DNA of 61,171 nt from Prevotellaceae bacterium (GTDB lineage Bacteria; Bacteroidota; Bacteroidia; Bacteroidales; Bacteroidaceae): the NCBI GenBank assembly GCA_028726625.1, contig JAQYPT010000009.1:1-61171 (forward strand). The letters are read 5' to 3'. Below are positions 29,164 through 38,626 of this stretch, one piece after another; position 1 is the first letter of the stretch; every line of letters starts with the position of its first letter. The notes beneath the pieces were generated by a model. That model saw only the letters and a list, made by a program, of their open reading frames with translations, did not search any database and had not been told where the DNA came from. The translations under genes were made by a program, and so were the position numbers.

Positions 29164-29574
29164 ATGAAGAAATATATGTGGCTGATTCTGTGCACGCTTA
29201 TCTTTTGTTCGTGCACACCATCTGAAGATGAAAAAGCAGCAAGATTGCTCTCCCAGATTAAGACCTTATATAAGGACGGTTGCTATAACGAAGCACTCGA
29301 CTCCATCATGGCACTGCGCATGCGGTTTCCCAAAGCCATAGAGAGCCGCAAGGAAGCCCTGCGCATTTGGCAAAACGCTTCACTAAAGCAGGCACAGGCC
29401 GACATTGCCCAGACCGACTCGGCACTACAAACTGTCTTGAGAAGCATCCCCATGGAATCGAATCTGTACAAAGCCAACATGATGAGGGTGGAACGCGACT
29501 CGCTGAAAGCACGCTACGAGGCCATGTGCGGCGTGGTGCGAATGATTAGGATGCGGCAGAAACAGGGGCTGTAG
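29164..29574 (+). CDS. Small lipoprotein with helical domain, unknown function
   Basis: The 136-residue protein begins MKKYMWLILCTLIFCSC, a lipoprotein signal with the likely acylated Cys at residue 17. The rest is predicted helical: a TPR-like pair (KTLYKDGCYNEALDSIMALRMRFP) followed by a charged, coiled-coil-like segment (LKQAQADIAQTDSALQTVLRSI). I do not recognise a named family. It is divergent from cca and followed by DUF1599 and the tpiA run. Confidence 0.7.
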   Translation: MKKYMWLILCTLIFCSCTPSEDEKAARLLSQIKTLYKDGCYNEALDSIMALRMRFPKAIESRKEALRIWQNASLKQAQADIAQTDSALQTVLRSIPMESNLYKANMMRVERDSLKARYEAMCGVVRMIRMRQKQGL

Positions 29575-29740
29575 CACAGGTTTCAAATACATCATGCAGC
29601 CTGAAGGGTTGCGCAGAAGACAGAGAATGAAGAACGACTGGCGAGAGATAACCCCGCAAAGCGATTCTTCATTTTTTTCATTGTTAACCTATCAACCTAT
29701 TCAGCGCAGATCTGTCAGCGAAAAATCGACATCCACTTCC

Positions 29741-29772
29741 TTTGGATATTTCATGAAAATTGACTAATTTTG
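29741..29772 (+). promoter_or_regulatory. Promoter of the DUF1599-tpiA-folE run
   Basis: TTTG (29741-29744), a 20-bp spacer and TAATTTTG (29765-29772) give a full match to the Bacteroidetes consensus. The ATG at 29785 lies about 8 nt after the predicted start site, so the leader is very short. Confidence 0.75.
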
Positions 29773-29784
29773 CAAACAATAAAT

Positions 29785-30327
29785 ATGAACAATACGAAGA
29801 CAGAAGAGCAGTTCAAGAAGGTGCTGACCGAATGTCGCACGCTCTTTGAGAAGAAACTTCACGATTACAGTGCGTCGTGGCGCATTCTGCGTCCGTCGTC
29901 ATTGACAGACCAGCTGTTCATCAAAGCCAAGCGCATACGCTCGTTGGAAATCAAAAAACAAGCCATGATAGACGAAGGCATCCGCCCAGAATTCATGGCC
30001 TTGATTAACTATGGCATCGTGGGACTGATTCAACTGGAGAAAGGGTTCGTTGACGAAATAGACATCAACACCGAGCAGGCCATGGCGTTGTACGACCAAC
30101 ATGCGAGCGAAGCACTCACACTGATGGTGAAAAAAAACCACGACTACGATGAGGCGTGGCGCTCGATGCGTGTGAGCAGCTACACTGACTTTATCTTGAC
30201 AAAGATACAAAGAATCAAAGAACTGGAAGACATCCATGGACAGGCACTCGTTTCTGAGGGCATCGACTCCAATTTGATGGACATCATCAACTACGCTGTC
30301 TTCGGTGTTATCAGGCTCAGTGAATAA
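29785..30327 (+). CDS. DUF1599 domain protein (two tandem repeats)
   Basis: The roughly 180-residue protein is built of two copies of one module. The first has FEKKLHDYSASWRILRPSSLTDQLFIKAKRIRSLE and the second has MVKKNHDYDEAWRSMRVSSYTDFILTKIQRIKELE; each ends in a hydrophobic MxxINYxxxGxIxL segment. This is the DUF1599 pattern, placed in nucleotide-modification-associated families; its cellular role here is unknown. I use the ATG at 29785 rather than the TTG at 29770. The next gene overlaps its end. Confidence 0.85.
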   Translation: MNNTKTEEQFKKVLTECRTLFEKKLHDYSASWRILRPSSLTDQLFIKAKRIRSLEIKKQAMIDEGIRPEFMALINYGIVGLIQLEKGFVDEIDINTEQAMALYDQHASEALTLMVKKNHDYDEAWRSMRVSSYTDFILTKIQRIKELEDIHGQALVSEGIDSNLMDIINYAVFGVIRLSE

Positions 30328-31648
30328 ACTCAAGACGATATCGACCAACGTTTGCCGCCTGCTCCTGGGGGTGACATTCATCCTTTCGGGATATGTCAAG
30401 GCAATTGACCCGCTGGGGACACAATACAAGATAGAAGACTATCTGGAAGCATTGGCATGGCAAGGCATGGTTCCCAACTGGATGACGCTGGGAACTTCGG
30501 TGGTTTTGTCAGCTTTGGAATTCTGCTTAGGCGTGTTCATCCTGCTGGCTATCAGGTGGCGAGTGGTGTCGAAAATCACGCTGGTTTTCATGGCAATCAT
30601 GACAGTTGTGACGCTGTGGTTGGCCATCGCCAATCCAATTAGCGACTGTGGGTGCTTTGGTGATGCCATCAAACTGAGCAATACGGAGACATTGTTGAAG
30701 AACATTGTGCTGCTGGGCTGTGCCATCGTCATGTCCATTTGGCCGACACGCATGTGGCGTTTCATATCAAGACCCAACCAATGGATAGTGTTCAACTATA
30801 CCATCTTCTTCATCATCGTGTCCAGTCTGTATTGTCTTTACAAACTGCCACTGTTCGATTTCAGGCCTTATCATGTGGGAGCCAACATCCAACAGGGTAT
30901 GGTGATTCCCGAAGGAGCGGAGCAACCCAAGTTTGAAACGACGTTCTTGCTGAAAAAAAATGGCGTGACGAAGGAGTTTACACTGGACAATTACCCAGAC
31001 TCCACATGGACATTTGTGGACAGTAAGACCATTCAGACGGCGCAAGGGTACGTGCCTCCCATACACGACTTCAGCATACAAACCCAGCAGGGAGATGACC
31101 TTACCCAGGAAGTGTTGAACGATACGAGTTACACCTTCTTGCTTATCTCGCCTCATCTGGAATATGCGGACGATTCAAACTTCGGCGATATTGACAGGAT
31201 TTACGAGTATGCACAGACGTACAATTATCCATTTTATTGCCTGACGTCCAGCACTGATTCACACATCAAGCGTTGGCAGGATCTAACGGGTGCCGAATAT
31301 CCGTTCTACATGACTGACGAAACCACGCTGAAGACCATCATCAGGAGCAACCCTGGGTTGCTTTTACTGAAGAAAGGAACCATCATCAGGAAATGGAGTC
31401 ACAACGATTTGCCAAAAGAAGCGGACATGCAACGCCCGTTGAACGAAGAAGTGATTGGGCAAGTGCCTGTCAACAGCGTGCCAACCAGGATTACAGAAAT
31501 CTTCTTGTGGTTCATCCTGCCGTTGATGTTGCTGACCATTGCCGACCGTCTTTGGGCCTGGAGCAAGTGGTTGAAGTTCAAGAAAAAGAAAGAAGAACGC
31601 TATCAAAAGAAAGAAAAAGATAATAAATCAACTCTTAAAAAAGAATAG
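30320..31648 (+). CDS. BT_3928-type DoxX family membrane protein
   Basis: The N-terminal half is a four-helix DoxX/MauE-like membrane domain ([70 protein letters not shown]). The C-terminal half is a periplasmic thioredoxin-like region ending in another membrane segment and a Lys-rich tail. The DCGCFGD motif is typical of this family, which sits before tpiA in many Bacteroidetes. It may handle membrane redox or thiol chemistry (inference). The start is a GTG at 30320, overlapping the DUF1599 stop; a GTG at 30305 is possible. Confidence 0.85.
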   Translation: MNKLKTISTNVCRLLLGVTFILSGYVKAIDPLGTQYKIEDYLEALAWQGMVPNWMTLGTSVVLSALEFCLGVFILLAIRWRVVSKITLVFMAIMTVVTLWLAIANPISDCGCFGDAIKLSNTETLLKNIVLLGCAIVMSIWPTRMWRFISRPNQWIVFNYTIFFIIVSSLYCLYKLPLFDFRPYHVGANIQQGMVIPEGAEQPKFETTFLLKKNGVTKEFTLDNYPDSTWTFVDSKTIQTAQGYVPPIHDFSIQTQQGDDLTQEVLNDTSYTFLLISPHLEYADDSNFGDIDRIYEYAQTYNYPFYCLTSSTDSHIKRWQDLTGAEYPFYMTDETTLKTIIRSNPGLLLLKKGTIIRKWSHNDLPKEADMQRPLNEEVIGQVPVNSVPTRITEIFLWFILPLMLLTIADRLWAWSKWLKFKKKKEERYQKKEKDNKSTLKKE

Positions 31649-31652
31649 TAAA

Positions 31653-32414
31653 ATGAGAAAAAAAATCGTAGCAGGCAACTGGAAGATGAATCTGAACCTG
31701 CAAGAAGGTGTTGCTTTGGCAAAAGAAATCAATGAAGCATTAGTAGCAGAAAAGCCCAACTGCGGCGTTATCATCTGCACACCGTTCATTCACTTGGCAT
31801 GTGTAGCAGACGTATTGGATAAAAACTTAGTGGGTTTGGGTGCTGAGAACTGTGCCGATAAGGAAAAAGGAGCCTACACAGGTGAGGTTTCTGCAGAGAT
31901 GGTAAAGAGCACTGGAGCACAATATGTCATTCTTGGACACTCTGAAAGACGTCAATATTACAAGGAAACTCCAGAAATCTTGAAGGAGAAAGTGCAGTTG
32001 GCATTGAAGAATGACCTGAAAGTTATCTTCTGCATTGGCGAGACTTTAGAAGAGCGCGAGGCCAACAAGCAGAACGAAGTGGTGAAGGCAGAACTCGAAG
32101 GTTCTGTATTTAACCTTTCTGAAGAGGAGTTCAAGAACATCATTATCGCCTACGAACCCATCTGGGCCATTGGTACAGGAAAGACTGCAACAGCCGATCA
32201 GGCAGAAGAGATTCATGCTTATATTCGTTCAATCGTCGCTGAGAAGTATGGTAACGAAGTGGCTCAGGACACCACTATCTTGTACGGAGGCAGCTGCAAA
32301 GCCAGCAACGCACCTGAATTGTTCGCTAAAGAAAACATCGATGGCGGTCTGATTGGTGGCGCATCACTCAAATGTGCCGACTTCAAGGGCATCATTGACG
32401 CTTGGAAGAAATAA
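31653..32414 (+). CDS. tpiA: Triosephosphate isomerase
   Basis: This glycolytic enzyme interconverts dihydroxyacetone phosphate and glyceraldehyde 3-phosphate. The 253-residue protein has the family start AGNWKMN (catalytic Lys), the catalytic His in ILGHSERRQ, the catalytic Glu in [15 protein letters not shown], and the phosphate-binding YGGSC and GLIGGASL loops. It lies 4 bp after the DoxX gene and 86 bp before the SPOR gene. Confidence 0.98.
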   Translation: MRKKIVAGNWKMNLNLQEGVALAKEINEALVAEKPNCGVIICTPFIHLACVADVLDKNLVGLGAENCADKEKGAYTGEVSAEMVKSTGAQYVILGHSERRQYYKETPEILKEKVQLALKNDLKVIFCIGETLEEREANKQNEVVKAELEGSVFNLSEEEFKNIIIAYEPIWAIGTGKTATADQAEEIHAYIRSIVAEKYGNEVAQDTTILYGGSCKASNAPELFAKENIDGGLIGGASLKCADFKGIIDAWKK

Positions 32415-32500
32415 GACTCCACTCATGTTGAGTGAGGCAAGGCCCGTACAATAGTGAGCCTTTGTCTCCCTCGACATTTTTGAATTAACACCAAAGAAAA

Positions 32501-33184
32501 ATGAAGAAATTCGTCACTTTATTCATCATCATCATTTGTTCAGTAACATTTGCTGATGCACAGACTTTCCTTGATCATCTTCAGAAGAAGGAAACAGGAA
32601 AAGCATCTGTCAAAGTTAGCCAGAGTAAGGATATCGACGAATTGGTTAACGGAAAAGCAAAAACCGCTACAACACAGACTGGCTGGACTGATAACAAAGC
32701 GCAAGACGTAAAAAATGTCGCAGCAACAAAGGATCAAAACACACCTGCAGTCACAATAAACCCGGCGGAGAAGAATGGTCAGAAACCTAAAGAGGGAGCT
32801 GTAATGAAACATGATTCCACGGCTAGGCATGAAGACAAACGACTGCAAAACGAAGAGACTTCGACCAATGAGATGGAGATTCCCACCGTCGACTTGCGCA
32901 AAAAGGTGATGCGGAAGGGGTATAAGATCAACGGATACCGTGTGCAAGTCTATGCTGGAGGCAACTCACGAGCCGACAGACAACGTGCAGAAGCTGCCAG
33001 AGACAAGATTAAACAGACGTTTCCTAATGAGCCGGTTTACGTTCATTTCTATTCTCCAAGATGGATTTGTCGCGTAGGTAATTATCGAAGTTATGAAGAA
33101 GCGGCGCACATTCTCAAGCAAGTGAAAGGTCTTGGGTATAAACAAGCCAGCATTGTACGCGGCAAAATTACTGTACAATATTAA
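32501..33184 (+). CDS. Secreted SPOR-domain protein (copy 2)
   Basis: The 227-residue protein has a signal peptide (MKKFVTLFIIIICSVTFADAQ), a low-complexity polar linker (about residues 25-145), and a C-terminal SPOR domain starting at GYRVQVYAGGNSRADRQRAEAARDKI and ending GKITVQY. SPOR domains bind glycan strands stripped of peptides and often localise to the septum. The C terminus matches the partial copy at 1-128. It sits between tpiA and folE copy 2. Confidence 0.9.
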   Translation: MKKFVTLFIIIICSVTFADAQTFLDHLQKKETGKASVKVSQSKDIDELVNGKAKTATTQTGWTDNKAQDVKNVAATKDQNTPAVTINPAEKNGQKPKEGAVMKHDSTARHEDKRLQNEETSTNEMEIPTVDLRKKVMRKGYKINGYRVQVYAGGNSRADRQRAEAARDKIKQTFPNEPVYVHFYSPRWICRVGNYRSYEEAAHILKQVKGLGYKQASIVRGKITVQY

Positions 33185-33205
33185 ACAATAGGAACGAAGA
33201 AACAA

Positions 33206-33799
33206 ATGAATTCAGATACTGAATTTCGTGAAGGCCTGGACGAACTGGCCTCACATTACGAAAAAATATTATCACTTCTCGGCGAAGACCCACAACGCGA
33301 AGGCCTACAGAAGACTCCCATGCGCGTGGCAAAAGCCATGCAAGTGCTAACAAGAGGTTACGCGCAAGACGCCAAGCAAGTGCTTCTCGATGCGCTGTTT
33401 GATGAGAAATACAATCAAATGGTCATCGTCAAAGACATTGATTTCTTCTCCATGTGCGAGCACCACATGCTGCCTTTCTATGGAAAAGTGCATGTAGCCT
33501 ACATCCCCAACGGCCACATCACCGGATTAAGCAAAATAGCTCGCGTGGTAGACATATACAGTCACCGTCTGCAAGTGCAAGAACGTCTGACGCAACAAAT
33601 CGGAGATTGCATCCAAAGTGCACTCAAACCCTTGGGAGTGATGGTCGTGATTGAGGCTAAACACATGTGCATGCAGATGCGCGGAGTAGAGAAACAAAAC
33701 TCCATCACCACCACCAGTGCATTCAGTGGTGCCTTCAATCAAGCCAAAACCCGTGAGGAGTTCATGAATCTTCTGCGTGGGGAATCAAAGAGAATATAA
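33206..33799 (+). CDS. folE: GTP cyclohydrolase I (copy 2)
   Basis: A second 197-residue FolE with all active-site segments intact: [36 protein letters not shown] and [17 protein letters not shown]. It aligns without gaps to copy 1, and the C-terminal 25 residues are identical. Differences cluster in the first 65 residues, the least conserved part of the enzyme. It is 21 bp after the SPOR stop and uses more A/T-ending codons than copy 1, like most genes around it. Confidence 0.97.
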   Translation: MNSDTEFREGLDELASHYEKILSLLGEDPQREGLQKTPMRVAKAMQVLTRGYAQDAKQVLLDALFDEKYNQMVIVKDIDFFSMCEHHMLPFYGKVHVAYIPNGHITGLSKIARVVDIYSHRLQVQERLTQQIGDCIQSALKPLGVMVVIEAKHMCMQMRGVEKQNSITTTSAFSGAFNQAKTREEFMNLLRGESKRI

Positions 33800-33957
33800 T
33801 TACATTATCACCTGTAGTGTTTGGCATCTGTCCTCCTTCATTGCGCTATTTCCTCACCATCAACATGCAATTGGACGACAATTCGGCCTTCTCAAAATCA
33901 ACATAAGAGGCAACTTGAGGATTGCCAAACACAATTATTCACGACTAAGCTAAGTAT

Positions 33958-34707
33958 ATGAAGTTTATCTCATGGAACGTTAACGGGCTGAGGGCCTGTG
34001 TGAAGAAGGATTTTGAAGCATCATTCCATCATTTGGACGCTGACTTTTTTTGCCTGCAAGAAACCAAAATGCAGGCAGGCCAATTGGACTTACAGTTTGA
34101 AGGCTACCAATCGTACTGGAACTATGCCGACAAGAAAGGCTATTCGGGTACCGCCATCTACACCAAACACGAACCACTGAACGTAACGTATGGCTTGGGA
34201 ATAGACGAACACGACCACGAAGGACGGGTGATAACCATGGAGATGGAGGACTTTTTCCTCATCACCGTCTATGTTCCCAACTCGCAAGATGAGCTTCGCC
34301 GACTTGACTATCGCATGCAATGGGAAGACGATTTCCGAGCTTACGTTATGCAGTTGGATGCCATCAAACCAGTGATTATCTGCGGAGACCTGAACGTTGC
34401 CCATGAAGAAATTGACCTGAAGAACCCCAAGACCAATCGCCGCAATGCCGGTTTTACAGACGAAGAGCGTGAAAAGATGACCATTTTGCTTAACAATGGC
34501 TTTGTAGACACCTTTCGTCATCTCTATCCTGAGCAAGTAACGTACTCGTGGTGGTCGTACAGATTTCGTGCAAGAGAAAAGAATGCCGGTTGGCGTATTG
34601 ACTATTTTCTCATTTCAGAACGACTCAAAGAACGCCTCGTTGACGCCAAAATACATACAGAGATTTTAGGAAGCGACCACTGTCCCGTGGAATTGGAGCT
34701 GCAATAA
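33958..34707 (+). CDS. xth: Exodeoxyribonuclease III (copy 2)
   Basis: The 249-residue exonuclease III has [56 protein letters not shown] and [12 protein letters not shown], all metal and catalytic motifs present. It follows folE copy 2 by a 158-bp gap in which no gene or firm promoter is seen (51 bp in copy 1). It is clearly a paralogue of the protein at 779-1537, not an identical repeat. Confidence 0.96.
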   Translation: MKFISWNVNGLRACVKKDFEASFHHLDADFFCLQETKMQAGQLDLQFEGYQSYWNYADKKGYSGTAIYTKHEPLNVTYGLGIDEHDHEGRVITMEMEDFFLITVYVPNSQDELRRLDYRMQWEDDFRAYVMQLDAIKPVIICGDLNVAHEEIDLKNPKTNRRNAGFTDEEREKMTILLNNGFVDTFRHLYPEQVTYSWWSYRFRAREKNAGWRIDYFLISERLKERLVDAKIHTEILGSDHCPVELELQ

Positions 34708-34830
34708 ATCCTCCCCACTCCTATCATTATCCAGATAAATACAATTATTCCATTCGAGAATAAACAACAATGAATGGCTTCGGCAGACTGGTTTTAACCT
34801 CTTAGAACAACTTTTTCTTGCCAGAAGTCA

Positions 34831-35676
34831 TTATTCATTCGATTTTAATGGAAGCAGGATATCAGTGATTGTCGTGCCAGATGCAAACGCATCCAAATCC
34901 ACTTCACGATTGATACCACTCACCCATCCATGCTGATCACGTTGCCATATATAGTGCCGATGAGCCCCCTTCACCACGGGAGCCTCATCACTATAACGGG
35001 CAATGAATAGGGGCAGCTTGTCAAAACGGGGCGAAAGATGGGCGTTATAGAACCGACTATCGGCATAAAGTAGCGGATACGAACCGTAATGTTGCTTCAC
35101 CAACCCTACAAAAACAGCCAAACTATCCTGTATTTGACGCTTATTCCACCCTTTTACCCCCGACCATTCCACATCAACCATGGGCAAAAGATGCTGAGAT
35201 GTACTGTCAACTTGGGTGATAAAGTTGATGAATTGTGAACGCATAGAACTGGAAGAGGTCAAAAAATGATACGACCCAACCAGCAGTCCCGCACGCTTAG
35301 CCTCTCGTATATTGTACTGATAAAGTGTATCGACGTGCGTACTTCCCTCGGTAGCTTTGATGTATACAAACTGAATGCACGTGTCGCTGGCCACCAAAGG
35401 CCAATCGATAGGTCCTTGATGATGCGAAACATCGATACCGTCATAATGATATTTGCTTCGGGGATGAGGCAGCAATCCGCTTTGCCAAGCCGTAGTTTGC
35501 AGGCCTGAAAGAAAACTTCTGTACTGCTCTGGGAAAAAGATAACCACCGAACAGAACACAAAAAACAGAACAGACACCACAATAGCCATGGCCTTCAGCC
35601 TTCTCTTCCACCTTGAACTCTTGTGGTGATGGCGATGATGATGGTGCCGATAGGGATGTGAACGTAGGTTGGTCAT
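34831..35676 (-). CDS. Glycoside hydrolase family 25 lysozyme, membrane-anchored
   Basis: This predicted muramidase has 281 residues. The N terminus is rich in His and Arg, followed by one membrane segment (about residues 29-48). The catalytic domain then has YDGIDVSHHQGPIDW (Asp), FVYIKATEGS, GLLVGSYHFL, the catalytic DVEW and the closing WQRDQHGWVSGINREVDLD. It may remodel host peptidoglycan or degrade that of competitors. The signal-anchor and the His-rich start are unusual features; the gene stands alone on the minus strand. Confidence 0.92.
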   Translation of the reverse strand: MTNLRSHPYRHHHHRHHHKSSRWKRRLKAMAIVVSVLFFVFCSVVIFFPEQYRSFLSGLQTTAWQSGLLPHPRSKYHYDGIDVSHHQGPIDWPLVASDTCIQFVYIKATEGSTHVDTLYQYNIREAKRAGLLVGSYHFLTSSSSMRSQFINFITQVDSTSQHLLPMVDVEWSGVKGWNKRQIQDSLAVFVGLVKQHYGSYPLLYADSRFYNAHLSPRFDKLPLFIARYSDEAPVVKGAHRHYIWQRDQHGWVSGINREVDLDAFASGTTITDILLPLKSNE

Positions 35677-35799
35677 GAATCAAACCTATGGATAGGCACG
35701 ATTGCTTAAAGACATATCAAATCATAGCACAAGGTATCTGGCACCATTCCACCAGCCCATGCACATCCAACACAGACTCTAAGAAGGGCGATGCGTCTG

Positions 35800-36306
35800 T
35801 TATTGTTCCTTTTCATCCTTGATGACGAGTTTTCCTCTGAACAAGATTTGCTCTCGTTTCTGCACCCTTACCAGCAGGTCAACCTGTCCGTTATCAAAAA
35901 TTTCCACCATATAAGTGTATCGGTCTTCATCGTTTTCTACATAGATGTCCATTTTTGTCAACCCTTTTTTAGGGTTACTGACAGCATAATCTTGAATAGG
36001 AGCGTCGAACACCAACCCCTTTCCGCCCCCGTATGGAATATTGTAGGCACGCCCATAGTATGGAAGATAAGAATAGAGTGTGTCACCAGACAGGCGGATG
36101 CCATACCCGTAGTCCAGATGTTTCATACCCGCACGGAAAGGAATGACATAATTAATTTCCACTGCCATCTTTTTATTTTCAATGGCTTCGTGAACCTTTT
36201 GCGCCATCCAGGCCGACTTCACGGCCTTCTGCTGTGGTGTCAAACGGCTTGATGAGCATCCCACCAAAAGAGCAAACACACTACATAAAAGAAACTTATT
36301 TCTCAT
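35800..36306 (-). CDS. DUF4251 domain lipoprotein
   Basis: The protein of about 168 residues starts MRNKFLLCSVFALLVGCSSS, a clear lipoprotein signal. It then has AWMAQKVHEAIENKKMAVEINYVIPFRAG, SLSGDTLYSYLPYYGRAY-like sequence and a C-terminal beta-rich part, the pattern of DUF4251. Function unknown. The open frame extends upstream to 36354, but the internal ATG at 36304-36306 fits the signal peptide. Confidence 0.8.
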   Translation of the reverse strand: MRNKFLLCSVFALLVGCSSSRLTPQQKAVKSAWMAQKVHEAIENKKMAVEINYVIPFRAGMKHLDYGYGIRLSGDTLYSYLPYYGRAYNIPYGGGKGLVFDAPIQDYAVSNPKKGLTKMDIYVENDEDRYTYMVEIFDNGQVDLLVRVQKREQILFRGKLVIKDEKEQ

Positions 36307-36378
36307 GTCAGCCTCCAATTTTCTGCTAAGATACATTTTTTTCAACAGTATCACACCATTTGTCCCAACTAAATGCCG

Positions 36379-37929
36379 TTATCTCTTGAGATGTTTTCTG
36401 CCATGTTGAATCACCACTCCTTTGTAATTTTCCTGCACCCGCTGTCCAGACAAATCATACATCGGTGCCGCAGGGTCCAGCTTATTCCAATCGGTAATTA
36501 CTCGGGAGATGCCCGTAGGCACACTTCCTGTCACCTTTAAGTTTCTGATTTCCCAGGTTGGCGCACACGAAGTGGTACTCTTGTAGGCAAAAGCCACCTG
36601 TATTTTCTTGCCAGCATAGGCACTCAAGTTGATGGGGTTGGTCTGTACAAACGTCCAATTTTCAAGCCCGGGGATTTCAATATTCAAGTTCGTCCAGGTC
36701 GATTGTCCTACCTCTTGAACCATCACTGACAAGAATTCTCCTCCTCTATTTTTGTAACTCTTTAGATATTTGCAGGCCTGTTCAAAGCTCATTTGTACTT
36801 TTTCATACGCAGTTAAATCGATGACAGGCGATATCAACCAACTTTCAGCAGCTTGGTTTGCGCTATAGACATAGGCAGATGCCTTCATACACTGCACTTT
36901 GTCGTTCGCATAACTGGACCAAACGTTAGTCATCCCGTTTGACAATTTCTTGTTGTCGACAGTGAACATCCCCATTCCCGATGCAAACGATTCATTGAAA
37001 ATCACGCCATCCACACCCGGTTGGGGTGTAGGATCGGGTGTAGGATCAGGCACCACAACGCTACCACCACTGCGGTAATGGTCATAACTGAATGCTACAT
37101 TCACAGAATCACCCCAGATATAATCCTCCAAACCAGGATAATCAACAAACGGATTTCTGTTGCCTTGAGCCTTTGCCACCGCCTCATTGCGCTTGATCTC
37201 CTTGTCACTCACAGGATCTTTCTTCGCCCAACGCAGCAGCATATCCATCTGCCACTTGACAAACGGCTTGTAGGCATTTCCTGTAAAAATGTTAGTACCC
37301 CCATTCGCACTCGACCAGTTTGACACATTACTCTCATAACAAGTAACCATGTAGAAATAAATTCGAGCCAAATCGCCCTTGTATTCATCGTTGGGTTCAA
37401 ACACAGTTCCACTGTAACCAGGCAACGTACATCTTCCAAGTTTACTGAATCCATTGTTTGACTGGTACTTCTCACCCTTGGTTTCGCCATAAGGAAAATT
37501 GCTTCTTCGATTGTTCACATAGCCATCAGAGGGCAGAACGTGATGAGCGTCATACTTCATCGGCTTGGCTTTAAAGAACCAACTCTGAGGCACCGTGTGC
37601 TCTCGGTTGTAGCCGTCGCCTTCACCTGAATATTGATGTCCTTGCGCACTACTGCCAATGATATAATTGGTAGTGTTGGAATAGATGTCGTAAAGTTTGC
37701 CGTCAGCACGCCGATCGGACGTACGGTAAATCGCCCACAGACCATCGTAAGAACCGTGAATGGAACCGGAAATGACGTGAAAAAAGGCTGTCTTCAACGC
37801 TGCACCCGTTTTTCCATTCGTACTTTCGTAATAGGTTCCCGTGCGGTTGGGACCTTGGGCCCACAAGGTTGCAGTTCCCAGCATAACCGTTGACAAGAAG
37901 ATATGTCGCAGAGTAAACGATTTCAGCAT
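36379..37929 (-). CDS. Secreted endonuclease I with choice-of-anchor domain
   Basis: The roughly 516-residue exported nuclease has a signal peptide (LKSFTLRHIFLSTVMLGTATLWAQ), then the EndA/NucM domain (about residues 25-270) with the metal/catalytic block YNREHTVPQSWF and DAHHVLPSDGYVNNRRSNFPYGE. After a Pro-rich linker (PDPTPDPTPQPG) follows a beta-sandwich of the choice-of-anchor type. The last 40 residues (PMYDLSGQRVQENYKGVVIQHGRKHLKR) resemble a Prevotella-type C-terminal sorting or anchoring tail. It likely degrades extracellular DNA. The start is the ATG at 37927-37929. Confidence 0.9.
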   Translation of the reverse strand: MLKSFTLRHIFLSTVMLGTATLWAQGPNRTGTYYESTNGKTGAALKTAFFHVISGSIHGSYDGLWAIYRTSDRRADGKLYDIYSNTTNYIIGSSAQGHQYSGEGDGYNREHTVPQSWFFKAKPMKYDAHHVLPSDGYVNNRRSNFPYGETKGEKYQSNNGFSKLGRCTLPGYSGTVFEPNDEYKGDLARIYFYMVTCYESNVSNWSSANGGTNIFTGNAYKPFVKWQMDMLLRWAKKDPVSDKEIKRNEAVAKAQGNRNPFVDYPGLEDYIWGDSVNVAFSYDHYRSGGSVVVPDPTPDPTPQPGVDGVIFNESFASGMGMFTVDNKKLSNGMTNVWSSYANDKVQCMKASAYVYSANQAAESWLISPVIDLTAYEKVQMSFEQACKYLKSYKNRGGEFLSVMVQEVGQSTWTNLNIEIPGLENWTFVQTNPINLSAYAGKKIQVAFAYKSTTSCAPTWEIRNLKVTGSVPTGISRVITDWNKLDPAAPMYDLSGQRVQENYKGVVIQHGRKHLKR

Positions 37930-38393
37930 AAAAAATAATTTGAATGTGATTGTTTGCAAATTTACAAAACAATCTTATTTATCCATATAAATTTACAAGA
38001 AAAGTCGTTCTCACCTTAATATCCTATGCTTATACGGCAACAAATGTAGCCTATTTTGAATCAGTCATAAGAATAATGTAGGGACGCACGACCAGTCTGT
38101 CAGCAAATCCAATAGCCACCTGCTGTATTTTTTTCATAGTCAGTCAACCTCGCAACAATCAATGGTCATACTGAATGCAACACCATTATTCATCAAAGCA
38201 AAATGTTATGATCCACATCACGACCCTGTAAATGTTGAAAATTTTACCCGAAAAACGGGCCTAAAACGGCCTATCAAAATTGATCATCTGGAAAAAACAA
38301 TAGGCACGCAGGGTGCAAATCGAATGATTGGTGGGTCAGAAAAATCTATTTTTACCAATAAAGTAATGGTTTCATGCCCACAGATGCATCTTA
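37930..38393. other. Intergenic flank left of the mobile element
   Basis: On the minus strand TAAATTTG (37957-37964) could be a -7 box for the endonuclease gene, without a well-placed -33. The 84-residue open frame at 38162-38416 crosses the proposed attachment site, has no motif and is not credible. The stretch just before 38394 (GATGCATCTTATTGG) resembles a unit of the GCAT/ATTG intergenic repeats. Confidence 0.5.
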
Positions 38394-38404
38394 TTGGTCG
38401 CCAA
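38394..38404. other. Proposed attL (11-bp direct repeat)
   Basis: TTGGTCGCCAA is repeated exactly and in the same orientation at 57004-57014, just outside the element backbone genes on both sides. This fits a core site for the tyrosine recombinases at 54-57 kb. Joining the flanks around one copy restores a run of the host's GCAT/ATTG repeat. Confidence 0.55.
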
Positions 38405-38440
38405 GATAATATCTAAAATACAACTTATTGAAAATAAAGA

Positions 38441-38473
38441 AGTTACCTTGTTGGTATAACTGAATAGGTAACG
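38441..38473. promoter_or_regulatory. Candidate integrase arm sites, left end
   Basis: AGTTACCTTG at 38441 and GAATAGGTAACG at 38462-38473. The latter is the exact inverse of CGTTACCTATTC at 56837-56848 near the other end. Repeated short words just inside the core site suggest arm-type recombinase binding. Confidence 0.4.
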
Positions 38474-38523
38474 ATTTGGAAACGAGCGAGCTACTTGGCT
38501 TTGCTGTTTTCTGCCTAACAAAG

Positions 38524-38578
38524 AACGCTTGTTATTCTGTCTGCAAAGATAATACTTTGTTACCGAATAACAAGCGTT
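38524..38578. repeat. 14-bp dyad flanking the mobilization module (left)
   Basis: AACGCTTGTTATTC (38524-38537) and GAATAACAAGCGTT (38565-38578) are perfect inverted repeats around 27 nt. The stretch ACGCTTGTTATTCTGT...CAAAGATAAT recurs at 44926-44953. It may terminate mob transcription, since the relaxase gene ends at 38627 on the minus strand, or serve recombination. Confidence 0.55.
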
Positions 38579-38626
38579 TATGCTAAGAAATTCTTTGTTT
38601 TGCGTTTTTTTGTAAACTCGTATGGC

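Noticed and set aside
38162..38416. Plus-strand frame of 84 residues
   Set aside because: Crosses the proposed attL and a change of sequence origin; no recognisable domain.
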